Source: Epiperipatus broadwayi (lineage: Eukaryota; Onychophora; Udeonychophora; Euonychophora; Peripatidae). Taken from it: a stretch of 64,000 bases of DNA. The notes beneath the pieces are model-generated. The model worked only from the letters and a program-made list of their open reading frames with translations, ran no database searches and had not been told where the DNA came from. Each line of letters starts with the position of its first letter. Position 1 is the stretch's first letter. A program made the position numbers and the translations under genes. Below, piece after piece: positions 12,501 to 23,719 of the stretch. The stretch covers positions 7,647,922 to 7,711,921 of the forward strand of contig JAQFVV010000042.1 in NCBI GenBank assembly GCA_028023455.1, in the 5' to 3' direction.

Positions 12501-14925
12501 GACCATTAATAAAGCGCAAATTTGCCAAGGTATGACATCCCAATAGGCAAACCAAATATGGTATATAGAGAGATACATTTCATCTTCCTACCTAGATGAG
12601 AAGATATCTAAAAGCATTTTTGATAAGGCCATTTGAAATTTCAACTATGTTTTGGCTTTCAGTTGTTTCTTAGCATGTATAATGAAAATATCATATTCTA
12701 AATTGTTTTATCTTATTTAATAAAAGTGTGATATTTAATATTTTAAAAACTTACATGAAATTAAAAATCAAACAAACAATAGCAATAAAATTATTTAGGA
12801 TATAAGTAAAAAAATATAGATATCTTCTCTATCAGAGATTAAGTAATTAATATGTAATCTTTACCAACTAGTTAAGAATTGTCAGATATCCATTTACCTA
12901 GGAACATTAGATGCTAGTTGAAGTGGTCATGAACCAACTACAAAAAATAAAATAAAAATTCTCATCTTACCTTGCGATCTGATAAAATTTTCAAGGTTTA
13001 TGGTATTTGTTTTTTTATTCTATTTCATAGGCAGAAAAGGTAGGGGGCATACTAGTGTATCATGAAATCCTTCAAAATTTATATGTAAATTATTGTTATC
13101 ACTTAAAGTCTCTACCTGTTAAAGATTATGAGAATGTATTTTCTTGAAATGTTGAAATTTATATGACTGAGATTGAAAGTGACAAGATTAAATTTTTTAT
13201 GTAATTATTTTTATGATTAATTTGTATAACAATTTTTGGCTAATAATGGATTTAACAATGCAGTAATTTTGTGATTAAAACCACTGGACTATTTGTGCTA
13301 ATTTTGTAATGTAATCTTCTACATTAAAACAATAAATATGATGGAACTATTTTTCAGTTGGAATTTCTATTTTCTGAATTACGCATTTCTAATTATTAAA
13401 TGACTTATTTTAATCTTTTGTTATTTTATTTTATTTTTTGATCAGTTTAATTTTTTTTTAATAAAAAAATATTTTTTTAATTTGTTTTTTATCACAAAGT
13501 TATTACAGTATATATATTAAATGTGTAAATGATATTAAGGAAGTGGCAACCTAATCAAATTACTTCTGATTATATTCATTATCAATTGATTATGACGGAC
13601 TTTGTTTAAAGTTATCTTCAAAGAATTTAACATATTACTGAGCTCAGATTTTTTATTAATCTATTTATTCATCTATCAATCTATCTGTTTTAGTTATTTG
13701 TGTATCTATTATTCATTTGTCATCTATGTACCTTATCATCCATCTATTTGGTTATATGTATATCTGAATCTTTATATACTTTAATATTAATACCAAATCA
13801 CTATGAATGAAATATAATAATTAAAAAGTATTAACAATATATATATATATTAAACTTCATGTTGAATATATTTAATGAGATATTATTTTATATAACGCTA
13901 TGTTATAATACTGTAATAGTGATATTAGCGATTAAACCAATGCACATGCGCTTTAAAGATAAATTATAAATGAATACTCTCACTTTTTTTCCAGACATAA
14001 GATATAGTATTTTAGAAAGAATGGAATGAATCCACCCATTCTTTCAACCCAAACATTTTAGTTGAATATATTTGTAAAATCATGATTTTAACATTTATTT
14101 ATTCTCAATATATTTGATATAAATTGGATAAGAATGATTGTACTAAGCATTTAAATGTGCAACATCCTTAATTACTCATATCAATTTGTTTATTATTTCA
14201 CTATGTACATAGAAACTCTAAAATAAAAATTTGTTTGCAGAATATTATGAAGCATTTGTTATCAAAACTAATATGCAATATAATTTAACAGTTTGAACTT
14301 ATAATTAGTTACAGTATTTTTGTGAAATGGAACTATTATTTCTCTACTGAAAGGATCATTTATTGTATCAATAGCATTACTTTTATTTGACTGAGATGAT
14401 CAAGGATTGACATTATTCTACATCCTATCATTAGAAATATATTTTTATTCATAATCTATTCTATATATATATATAAAATGATACAGTGAAATGGAAGTAG
14501 TACCAAATGATGTAGCTTATTAAAAAATCTTGGATATAAGTTGTTAATGAGCAATTAATTTAAAAAAAACAACAAAAAACTAATTTGTTTAAAAATCTAT
14601 TAGAAAAAAGTATTTGTAGTAAAAATTCATTATTGTGAAAGAGTATTAATAATTCTTCTCATAGACAAACAATACTTTATTATGAACGGTTTTTACAACT
14701 TTATTATCAGATTCTAATATATATTATTTCAGAATTAAGTGTGAGTAAAATAAAACTTTTAAGCAGAAACATCAGCATCTGTATTAAAAAAATGATTAAT
14801 AATTATTTAATAGTAAATTTGTTCTGGCCCTATTAATAAAAGAATAAAATGTAGTGTGTGTTTAATATATGATAGAATTTTTTTTAAAAAGAATAAAATC
14901 ATAATCAGTATTTTATTTATTTATA
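9560..14925. other. Long AT-rich non-coding stretch
   Basis: No gene, RNA or clear transposon was recognised over about 5.4 kb. Two minor points: a short open stretch near 10,630-10,735 on the plus strand translates without stops for about 35 codons (includes ECYIWKNEVQPENYHM) but matches no family I know; and 11,883-12,014 contains about three imperfect copies of a ~45-bp unit ending 'aaagtgacatgatg'. Confidence 0.35.
11883..12014. repeat. Imperfect short tandem repeat (~45-bp unit)
   Basis: The phrase 'atatatataaagtgacatga' occurs at about 11,900 and 11,992, with a more diverged unit between them. Each unit begins with a 'tgaaaaat' stretch. Confidence 0.4.
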
Positions 14926-15096
14926 CACCTGGGTCTCTTATTATGCGGATTTTTTATGCGATTTTGAAGATATGTGATTCATTGTTTCTTCTTAATATCT
15001 TTTTATGCAGTTTTTTTATGCTATAAAGAAGTTCATATTTAACCACTAAACATCACATGATCACCATCTCTTATGCTAGCACATAACTGTTATTAA

Positions 15097-15326
15097 ACAG
15101 GCAAAACTCTCCACACAGTAGTGTCAACCAGAGTAATCAATGGATGCCAGAAGGCTTGTGATCTAGGTGCAGTGCTCTCAGATCCAAGGTTCCTCACTGA
15201 TGAAGGCCACAAGCCAGAAACTAGTCTGGAGATATTGGATGAGTAGGCACTAGATAGGGATTCTGGCATCCATTGATTACTCTGGTTGGCACAGGGTGGC
15301 ACTACTGTATGGAGAGTTTTGCCTGT
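15097..15326. mobile_element. TTAA-flanked foldback MITE nested in the Tigger-like element
   Basis: The element starts 'acaggcaaaactctcca' and ends with its reverse complement, and is bounded by TTAA at 15093-15096 and 15327-15330. TTAA duplications are typical of piggyBac and Kolobok-type transposons. The inverted arms are about 60 bp; the right arm has about 10 extra bases. The open frame crossing it on the minus strand is a by-product of the repeat. It interrupts the Tigger-like element and is therefore younger. Confidence 0.75.
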
Positions 15327-15369
15327 TTAAGTTCATATTTCATTTAAAATCGGGATTGCCCCATTTTAT

Positions 15370-15816
15370 ACACATGCATTAAATTTTATATACTTTAAAT
15401 GTCTGTTGGAAAAAGATTTGGCAGTAAATTTAGATATTGTAGAAGATTTAGAAAAATATAATGAAATAGAAGTGAAACCTGTTCATTTCACAGCAAAGAT
15501 GATTTGAGAAAGTCTTCAACTTTGTAATCAATTGGAAAATCATTTTCTTGTTAATGACACAATTTATGAATGAGCTCTTAAATTCCAATGAGAGCTAAAT
15601 AGTTGTATGTCTGGATATCACGAGCTTAATAAACAATTAGTAAAATCATCATCTCAAAGTTTAATCACCAATTACATTGTCATTAGAAAACCATTAATAC
15701 AGTATGAGATTGAAATTGGCACTAATTCTGCTGTTTGTATTTCCTCTTGTGATGAATCTGATTTCTTACCAGTTCACAAACAAACCCGCATATTGTCAAA
15801 TAGTGATAATGATTAA
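15370..15816 (+). pseudogene. Degraded transposase C-terminal region (Tigger/pogo-like)
   Basis: One reading frame continues with only a few stops for about 145 codons: ...LEKDLAVNLDIVEDLEKYN..., then HFTAKMI-stop-ESLQLCNQLENHFLV, then SCMSGYHELNKQLVK and an acidic, serine-rich tail ending SNSDND before a stop. The last 69 codons (15607-15816) are uninterrupted. An acidic, serine-rich C-terminus following a helix-rich region is common in pogo/Tigger/jerky-type transposases, but no DDE catalytic motif is present here, so family assignment depends on the surrounding terminal repeats. At least three in-frame stops show it is dead. Confidence 0.4.
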
Positions 15817-16145
15817 AATATGTATGAAAAAAATGTAAAATAAATTACACATAAAAACATATTGTTTTGAATAAAATTAAATAGTTAATAAAAAAGTAAA
15901 AAAAAAATGTTTTGTATCAATTTTTTCCAAATATTTGAAATTTTTTATTAGTCGTACTTTATTTCCTTATTTTTTAATGCAAGTTTTAAAGTAATTTTAC
16001 CTTGTTGCTTTGGTCTTATGTGATTTTTGCAAATTACAGAATGTATCCAAAATTTTTCAAGGTAAGTTAAGTCTATTTTTGTGCGATTTTTTTATGTGGG
16101 TTTTCTGCTGAACGTATCTACCACATAAAAAGAGACCCAGGTATA

Positions 16146-17250
16146 TTTAGAAAAAAAAAAGAATGATGGAATTTAGTCAGCAAATGAAAATTTGGAGTTG
16201 GAGCACAGTAGTTTAATAATAATAAAGTAATGGTATGGTAAATTATTTAGATCATATAATTTTCAAGCACCCTAAAGGCATTATGACCATTAAACAATTC
16301 TATCCAAATTGAGTTAATTTATTTTTTTAAGTTATTCAACTAAGAATCAATCCTGGAAACTTCAAATCTAAATATGCTACTCTACCTGCAAAATTGTATA
16401 GGACATAATTTAATTATCATAGTTCTACTAAAATTGAGGAAGAATGCAAACCAATGAGCACACATAGATTGCAGTCATTATGTAACAGTATTTAAGTAAA
16501 TACACCATTCCTATATAATTTCTTAAAATAATAATAATTAAACTTTTTAGTTTAATTAAATAGACACATAAAAAGTGAACATTTCAATAAAGTCAATTTT
16601 TTTTTTTCTAAATAAGCACAAACACAGTTTTTTTCAGTTAGGATAATTAATTATTAAACCATCTATCTCACTGTTCTACAATAAACAAACAAAACAAAAA
16701 AAAACATTGATAAAATTTTCCATTAAATTGTTACTTAGTATTACATTAATGATATATATCTATACATTACATATTTAATACTTTAAAAAAACAAAATCTA
16801 AAAAAAAAAATCTTGTGTTTTTTAAAAAATATTTTACTAGCAATCAGTCCTATTTGTCACGGCATTTTCTATTTCTAGTAATATTAAGTGGAATTGTCTG
16901 CAATAAGAAAAGTTGTATTGTGGAAAAAAAATGCATAATTAAACTGTAGGTCCACCCACCTCTCGTTTATGAGAGACAGTATTCCTAGAAATATATTTGA
17001 AGTATGATTCCAATTTTTCTTGCATTTATTTATCTCATTCAGAAAACTAACTTATGTTCCAAAAAAGGGGCTAGTAACAACCTTTAATCTTGTATTAAAA
17101 TTTTGGGCCAACTTAACATTTTTCTTTCTATATATATATATATATATATTGTAACCAGTTGGCTATGTAGATGCATTAAAAATAATTAGATAGTTGACAA
17201 CAAGTTAGAGAATTATTTAATTAATGGGAAAAATAATATTTTATTTTTCC
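16146..17250. other. AT-rich non-coding stretch
   Basis: No gene seen. It includes homopolymer A/T runs and a (TA)n run at about 17,132-17,150. Confidence 0.4.
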
Positions 17251-17416
17251 ATGCATATTTTGGTGCTTGTATTATAGATAAAGATGCCATTGCATGGCGC
17301 CGTTTTCACGCTAAAACTATAAAATATGAACATTCATGGGCCGTTGATTTTAATAATTTTTCTGTGCTTTTTTGTAATGCGAAAATAAAAACAAAACAAA
17401 ATCGTCTTTTTTAAAT
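17190..17416 (+). other. Open stretch of unknown nature at the left end of the 17.3-18.5 kb element
   Basis: A frame without an ATG runs stop to stop for about 72 codons and includes AWRRFHAKTIKYEHSW. The product is not recognised. It is similar in layout to the minus-strand frame at 18239-18463 (WCGFCAKTHKNA), which may reflect the inverted DNA ends rather than a protein. I do not call it a gene. Confidence 0.2.
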
Positions 17417-17514
17417 ATTATTTCTTATTAACGTATACAATTTAAATGATAATAAATGTAAAATAAAATCAACAAATTGCAATTAGATTCATGTTTTTTT
17501 TTATCGTATACTTT

Positions 17515-17640
17515 TTAAATTGTGTTACAGCTTTTTTTAATCAATTTTCTATCGGATATTTTTTTACTTGTGTTACGGCTTTTTTTTTATTATCAATTTT
17601 CTATCGGATATTTTTTGACTTGTATCACGACTTTTTTTGT
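17515..17640. repeat. Tandem repeat, ~50-bp unit, about 2.5 copies
   Basis: Units contain 'tgtgttac(a/g)gcttttttt' followed by 'tcaattttctatcggatatt'. The unit starts are spaced 48-52 bases apart. A further diverged piece ('tactggatatttttttcata') is near 17,978. Confidence 0.6.
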
Positions 17641-17689
17641 TGTTGTTTAACTAAAAAATAATAATTGTAATAAAAGTAAAAGTTGTTAC

Positions 17690-17795
17690 GGTTAGATTTA
17701 GGGTTAGTTTTAAGGTTAGGTTTAGGGTTAGTTTAGGGTTAGGTTTAGGGTTATTTTTAGGGTTAGTTTAGGGTTAGTTTTAGGGTTAGGGTTAG
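17690..17795. repeat. Degenerate TTAGGG/TTTAGGG-like minisatellite
   Basis: The tract is made of 'gggttag' and 'tttaggg' units with variable spacers ('gggttagttt', 'ggtttaggg', 'tttttaggg'). It resembles the animal telomere repeat but is irregular and only about 105 bp long, so it is an internal minisatellite and not a chromosome end. Confidence 0.7.
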
Positions 17796-18238
17796 TGTTC
17801 TGTTTGTAATGCTAAAATAAAAAAATTCAAAATCGTAAACGTACTCGGACAGAAGAAAGAAACTCAAACTTTTTTAAACAACAAACACATACAAATGTCT
17901 TCTTTACTTATTAAACATGTTTATAATATTTTCTTTTTATTAAATTTACAAAAAACCTGTATATTTGGACTTTTCTTACTGGATATTTTTTTCATACCGC
18001 TCTTTTTTACTTCAAAATACTAACAGTACATTACTTGACACGTTACCTAATTGCAACTCAATGAAAACATAGATATTTAACATTTTCTCAAATAAAATTT
18101 CAATACAGTACATTGTAAAAAGTCTTATAATTATTGTTTTAAAAAATCTGAACATTTCTGTAGTTTAAAATAAAAAAAAATCCAATGAAAACAACATTTC
18201 AATACAATTCAAATACAAACTCTCTCATTAAGCCATAA

Positions 18239-18463
18239 TTATTTTATAAATTGTGCAAATTCGGAAAATGTATTTGCTGCTATGTGACATACATGCTGTA
18301 CTGTGACGTGACATAGCGGCCTGCATTCTGTAGCGCAACAAAAAAGTTGTATTATAGAAACCGCGTGTTGAAACATTTCGGCCGCGGAAACAGCATTTTT
18401 ATGTGTTTTGGCACAAAAACCGCACCATAGAGTGGTGCCTTTAGCTATAAGATGAGTACCCAT
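18239..18463 (-). other. Open frame of unknown nature at the right end of the 17.3-18.5 kb element
   Basis: A 74-codon minus-strand frame with ATG, including LWCGFCAKTHKNAVSAAE and ending FSEFAQFIK. It is cysteine- and histidine-rich (CGFC, CCATEC, CHVTVQHVCH) but the spacing fits no zinc-finger class I know. It is GC-richer than its surroundings. It coincides with the inverted end of the surrounding candidate transposon, so the frame may be incidental. Confidence 0.2.
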
Positions 18464-18475
18464 ATTTTTTATAAT

Positions 18476-21170
18476 GGGTCTTCATTTAAATAATTATTTA
18501 AATTCTTAAGATCATAATATGAGAGTTCTCAAACATTAAATTTGTTCAATTTAACATGATTTTAATGTGAATATTTTAATAAGACTTACAAGATTGTAGA
18601 AGGGAGAGAAAATTGTAGAAGAATGTAAACAAGTTTTTTTAATTCTCTCTCTTCAATAATTATAATTAATAATTTTAATTTAAATTATGAAAATGTACTA
18701 AGAGAAAAAATATTTTTCTTTTTTTTTTGCAGATTATTTAATGGATATTAATTTTAACCTTAAAAGAGAGCTAAGGTTTTATTTTTAATAGTATTTTTAA
18801 AAAGAAAAAAAATTAAGATTTTAATACTTTTGATAAATTTTATTTTTAATAAGAATTGTTGTTTTTTCTTTTCTTTGTCATATTTCTTCATTACAAAAAA
18901 TCAAATTGTAATTAACTGATTATCTTGTTTTTCTTTTTTTGGAAGATAAATTTTTTAATTAGACAGAAATGTCAAGAATTTTATGATGTTAATTTAAATT
19001 CTTGATTTGTTTATCAATGCCTATGATTAAGAAGGGAAATAACTGATCATTTGAATTTGTAAAAAATTACTTAATTGGTTATAAAAATTATCAGATTAGA
19101 GACAGATTATGATTGGCTTGTAGTCAAGATTGATCTAGAAAAAATAATGGGTGTGTGAATAAATCATAAGACCAAAATATCTGGTAAAAAGAACATTCTT
19201 AACTTAGCTGTTGAAGAGAGTGTAATGAAGTCTTAATCCAACTGATAATGAAGAAAGAAGGAATCTTTACCAAGCTCTGGCATATAATAGCAGAAGTTTT
19301 AATCAAGCTTTTAGTATACTATGGGTTTAGTGATAAAAAATGGTTTGTACAATGAAAACCATGTTTAAAAATCAGCTAAAAGTTAGACTTCATTTTCCTC
19401 CATGTAACCTGCCTTTACTGGAATCAAAATGTAGAGAAGTTAATCCCCTTAAAGTAATATTCAACACTGTCTTCAACTAAGAGCATGTATCTCTGTGCTG
19501 GTGTGATCTGGGAAATTTATTAAGAGAAAATGGATAAAATGTTGCTGTTGTTAACCTGGAAATAAAATATCGCACACCAGAAAAAGGATAAATTAATCAT
19601 TTTCATATGTAGAAGCCTTCAAAAAGAAAACTCATTGCAAAAACTGGAAATTATAATTGAGAAGGAGTACACAGGAAAAAAATTAAACCATGGTTAAAGG
19701 TATTTTTTGTGTGCATACTATTTTTAATAATAGAATTTTTTTTTTACATAAAAGTAATAATTTTTTTTTGAAAGAATTGATCATTTTAAATTTTTTTATT
19801 AAGTTAATGTTTTTAAATTTTGAAATATATTTTTAAAAAAAAATTCAGTCAATTTTCTTTTTAAAGTTATGAAATAGTTTTTAGAAATAATTTTTTTTTG
19901 TACATTTTAATTTTTTTAAAAATATGTTTTTCTATTTTCAGTCATTTTTTCTCCTAAAACTTAACAAAGTTAAACTAAATCAAAGATTGTTATCTTTGAT
20001 TTTGAAAATGTTTCACCAACCTGTAATTATTTTAAAGAAATAAATTAATTTAAAAGTTAATTTATGAATAGAAATCAACTGATTGATTTTAATTTTTATG
20101 AAATATATTTGTTAATGAAATGAATGTTTAAAATTTGGTACTATCATGCCATTTTCTTATTTATTGTTGGTCAACTAGTTATTAAATAATTGCAGTGACT
20201 TTAAATCATGACAGCTAATATTCTAGGATTTTTTCAATGATCCCAATAAAACTATTTACTTAGGGTAAACCTAGGAATTATTTTAAATGATTTATAATAA
20301 GCTGCTGTATTTATTTATTTATCTCTTGCTTATAGTAATAGTTTACAGAGTTTTTGTTTCCTGAGCTAGGTTTGTGCTTAATAGTTATATGGATTCGGGT
20401 TTTATGTTTAGTGTTATGGATATCCAAATGATGATGATCCTGGTTGGCATAAAAGGGATATCTTTTAAAGTCCATCCACTATATTTCATTTTATTTATTA
20501 CTTCTGTAGAAATTTAATTTATAGTTGGTCAGCACATTAATGGTACTGAGCAGCTAGAACATTGATGATTGTCAGATGTTTTTAATATCTCAGAATTATT
20601 TGACTTATTGTTGTATTTTGATGGAGTAAGACCTAAGGATGTGGGTCCAGATAATTATTGTTTCTACCTCTGCCCTAGTTTTTAATTAGCCTGGTCTATA
20701 GTGGATCACTTTCAAATATAGTCACAAGATTGACTTATTTATTTTTTGTTGTTGATCATTCATGATGATGAATGATTATTACTTTTGTGTAATGTTGGTG
20801 AACTTATAATTAGTTCTATGCTGATCTCTCATGCTTATTCCTTTGACATGTAATTTTATATATTTATTTTTTTTGGGGGGATGATGATAGTTTCCATCTC
20901 ATAATTCAGTCCCAATGTGGTGTACTGTTACAAATGATGACCCAACTTGTGGGACCACTATTTGCATATTATTTCAATATACAAAAAAAACTTTTCTACT
21001 CATTAATTATTTGTCATTGATCTTTTGCACTTAAATTTCAATACAGTTTATTTATGCTTTTAATTAGTACTCCAACATAAAGAACTTGATATCTCTTCTT
21101 TGTTTTTATCTAAATCTGATACTTTTAATCATTCTATTTATCTGAAGGGTTGTGGTAGTGGCATTTTAAT
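18476..21170. other. AT-rich non-coding stretch with a possible old coding remnant
   Basis: Most is simple AT-rich DNA. From about 19,090 to 19,690 the composition is less extreme, and short stop-broken stretches on the plus strand read like protein (for example LHFPPCNLPLLESKCREV). This could be a very old LINE or gene fragment; no family is recognised. A small perfect hairpin ('atcattcat'/'atgaatgat') lies at about 20,755-20,777. Confidence 0.25.
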
Positions 21171-21173
21171 GTG

Positions 21174-21382
21174 AATTATTTGTTGGACTATTTTCATCAT
21201 CTAATATTTAAGAACTGGATATCTTTAATAAAATGTAAACTTTATTTACATTTTCTAAATCATTTAATTATGTGATATTACTAACAGTTGAATGTATTTA
21301 AAAAATTTAAATAAAGTTTAAATTTTTCTAAAGAAATTTAGTTCATAATATTAGATGATAGAAAATAGTCCAACAAATAATT
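21174..21382. mobile_element. Terminal-inverted-repeat MITE, ~209 bp
   Basis: The left arm (21174-21214, starting 'aattatttgttggactattt') and right arm (21340-21382) are reverse complements with a few differences. The centre is AT-rich and non-coding. The target duplication was not resolved. Similar 'tttaatcattct' phrases flank the element at a distance (about 21,124 and 21,387). Confidence 0.65.
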
Positions 21383-22085
21383 AACTTTAATCATTCTGTT
21401 TCATGTTAGTTTTTAAAATCTTCACTATTAGTTTTAAAAAACAATTCTTCTTGAGATCACTTAAATCAGTCCTGATGTACTCAGGTTCCTATAATCAATT
21501 TTCTTTTTAATTATATATTTAAAACACTGCTTCTACAACCCCAAATTTTGGGAATAGTAATCAATAAATTAGACTCAACATGCATTATGCATATAAAATT
21601 CTAGGTTTGTTAATAGTTCAAAAATTCAATAGAAAATGAAGTTAAAAGGGAAACATTTTCCTGCCACCATGCATTACAAGAAATTCTTTGTCTTTAAAGA
21701 TTAATTTAAAAATAAACTTTGTGTTCTTCATTCATCTTGTTAAAAATGTTGTGATTTGAAAAAGAAATGGAAACATTTAACTTGGAGTTGTTTATTTAAA
21801 TTGTTTTTTTAGTTTTTTTAAATAAAAAGTAAAAAGAAACCTCCTTATATTCTTCATTTAGATCTTAGTTTGTAAAATATGGAGAAAAGAAAGCTAATGG
21901 ATATGAAGTTTAGAGAGATTTTGCATTGTCCTTTCACATCAGCATATGAAGTGGCAATTCTTTTTTTGTGTGTGAAGTAAAAAGAAAACTATTAGGTAAT
22001 AGTGAGAATCCAAATAACTAAGAAAGAAGTTTCATTTTAATCTTTTTGTATTTTCTGGTTGTTTTCTCATCCCTGGTGTTCGCCT
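21383..22085. other. AT-rich non-coding stretch
   Basis: Nothing recognised. Confidence 0.35.
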
Positions 22086-22345
22086 CGAGATGTCGCTATT
22101 TCTAGGTCAATTCCTAGAAATATACCATTTCACCGGCATTCATCCAACAAAAGAGGAAATTTTCTACATTATAAATGCAGAAAAGAGTCCTCATGTTAAG
22201 TTGGATGGAGGCGGTGGTGGTGACAGAAGCCAACACAAAGAGACTTCTTTCTATGATAAAACACAGAAAGAGTTCCCGACGAATGCCGGTTATGGCTTTT
22301 TTCTATGCTAAAAGCAATGAGAAAGAAATGCCTTGATTGGCTGCC
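22086..22345 (+). repeat. GC-richer segment with two copies of a recurring 'TTTCTA(TGC)' module
   Basis: Two stretches (about 22,086-22,140 and 22,280-22,330) resemble the modules seen at 17.3, 18.4 and 29.7 kb: a CTAGATGGCGC-like core, then 'tatttcta' or 'tttttctatgc', then 'gaaata' or 'gaaatgcc'. A 73-codon open frame spans most of the segment (22090-22311, with a run of five glycines encoded by a GGX repeat). It matches no family I know and is probably incidental. Confidence 0.35.
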
Positions 22346-22639
22346 GTGGTAGTTGATTTTGTTCATCATTTTCTCATAATAGTAGAATATCTATTTTCTC
22401 TGTAGTTTCGTGTGTGTGTATTTGAAGCAGTCGTAGTTTTTTAAAATTTGATAAGACGTCTATTTTTTTTAATGTGTTGTAATTTACTTTACTGTTGTAA
22501 GTTTAGTAATAATGTCCTGAAGATTCCATTATGAATGGGTAACCCACAGAAATTGCTTTTAAGGGTGCAGAATGGAAAAAATTTCAAGGATCACGCGAAA
22601 AGTACCATTTTTACAAGAATTCCTTCATGACCAGTTACT

Positions 22640-23150
22640 TTTGCTATATATATATATGCACAAACAAAAACAACCCAATGTCTAATTATTAGTAATTACT
22701 TTTCCAAAAAAGAAAATTAGTCGGCTATTATTTTTTTACATTTATTATTGCAAATAAGATTAGTTTTTATATCTACACACTAACAAAAACAACCCAGTTC
22801 CTGATTAATTACTGTCTTAAAAAAAAAAAAAAGAAAGCAAATTCAACGGGGTTTGATTTTTTCAATGGAGTATTTGAATTACGTTTTTTTTTTTATATAT
22901 ATACATAAGATTTACCAAAAAAAAAAAAAAGAAAAAAAAGAAACCCATTTTCTGATTAATTACTGTCAAAAGAAATGCAAATTAGTTGGCTATCATTTTT
23001 AAATTTAGTATTTTAATAAAGGTACCCTTTTTATATAGACAGACTTAACAAAAACAACCCACTTTCGGATTCATTACTGTTCTCCCCCCCCAAAAAAAGA
23101 AAGCAAATTACTCGGGTATCATTTTTCAATTGAGTTTTCAATGACGATCC
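22640..23150. repeat. Tandem array, ~130-bp unit, about four copies
   Basis: The phrase 'aaaacaaccca' followed by 'tgattaattactgt' or a close variant, an A-rich run, 'gcaaatta', 'cggctat/cgggtatc' and an (AT)n stretch recurs four times, around 22,665, 22,790, 22,935 and 23,050. The units differ mainly in the lengths of the A runs. Confidence 0.65.
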
Positions 23151-23230
23151 CTACTAATAGTAGTCGGGTATCAATTCTAAATTGTAGTATATAAATAACG
23201 TTACTTTTGATAAATTTAGAATTACATATT

Positions 23231-23718
23231 GCTTTTTTAATAAAATGATTGATTTACTCTTGACCAAAAATACCGTAACTTTAAAAAAAGACACACATAA
23301 AGTCCAAAAAAAAAATGAGAAAAAGCCCCGTAACTTTAAAGACACACACACAAACTAAAAAACAATCTAAGATTAATAAACATTGACTTATTATGTCTTG
23401 CTTTTGAATCAAATTATTGATTTACTTTTGCAAAAAAAATACCATGACTTTAAAAAGACACACATAAAGTCCAAAAAAAATTTAGAAAAAGCCCCATAAC
23501 TTTAAAGACACACACACAAACTCAAAAACAAGATAAGATTAATAAACATTTAGTTATTATGTCTTGCTTTTGAATAAAATTATTGATTTACTCTTGCAAA
23601 AAAAAGACTGTAACTTTAAAAAGACACACATAAAGTCCAAAAAAATTTAGAAAAACACTGTAACTTTAAAGATACACACACAAACTAAAAAACAATATAA
23701 GATTAATAAACATTTACA
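23231..23718. repeat. Tandem array, ~167-bp unit, three copies
   Basis: Units begin 'gcttttgaat(a/c)aaattattga', contain 'aagacacacataaagtcc' and 'aactttaaagacacacac', and end 'aagattaataaacattta'. They start at 23,231, 23,400 and 23,566. The copies are very similar, with A-run length changes. The whole 22.6-23.7 kb block may be one composite minisatellite-bearing repeat. Confidence 0.75.
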
Positions 23719-23719
23719 A

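Larger units (their letters stand above)
14926..16143 (+). mobile_element. Tigger/pogo-like (Tc1/mariner superfamily) DNA transposon, decayed
   Basis: The left end 'cacctgggtctctt' and right end 'aagagacccaggta' form a terminal inverted repeat, and both ends abut TA, the Tc1/mariner target site. Just inside the left end 'ttttatgcg'-type motifs recur, as is usual for transposase binding sites of this group. The interior contains a degraded coding stretch (15,370-15,816, plus strand) and a nested foldback MITE (15097-15326). The total length of 1.2 kb is shorter than an intact Tigger (normally over 2 kb), so the transposase gene has lost its N-terminal part. Assignment to Tigger/pogo rests on TIR appearance, TA target and the tail-like character of the coding remnant. 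Confidence 0.6.
17255..18475. mobile_element. Probable inverted-repeat transposon with divergent ~75-bp ends
   Basis: The left end read forwards (from about 17,262) and the right end read on the minus strand (from about 18,465) align for about 75 bases: TTATAGnTAAAG, then nATGGnGCnGTTTTnnnGC, AAAAC and ATAAAA. Identity is moderate by eye. The two ends are GC-richer than their surroundings. Inside lie a ~50-bp tandem repeat (17,515-17,640) and a degenerate TTAGGG-like tract (17,690-17,795). No transposase is recognised. I could not fix the exact ends or a target duplication, so this remains a candidate. Confidence 0.4.

Noticed and set aside
15093-15302. 69-codon minus-strand frame
   Set aside because: It lies within the TTAA foldback MITE and is produced by its inverted arms.
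17690-17795. Chromosome end (telomere)
   Set aside because: The TTAGGG-like units are irregular and only about 105 bp long, with ordinary sequence on both sides.
22640-23718. CRISPR-like array
   Set aside because: The units are contiguous long tandem repeats without unique spacers, in an animal-type genome.
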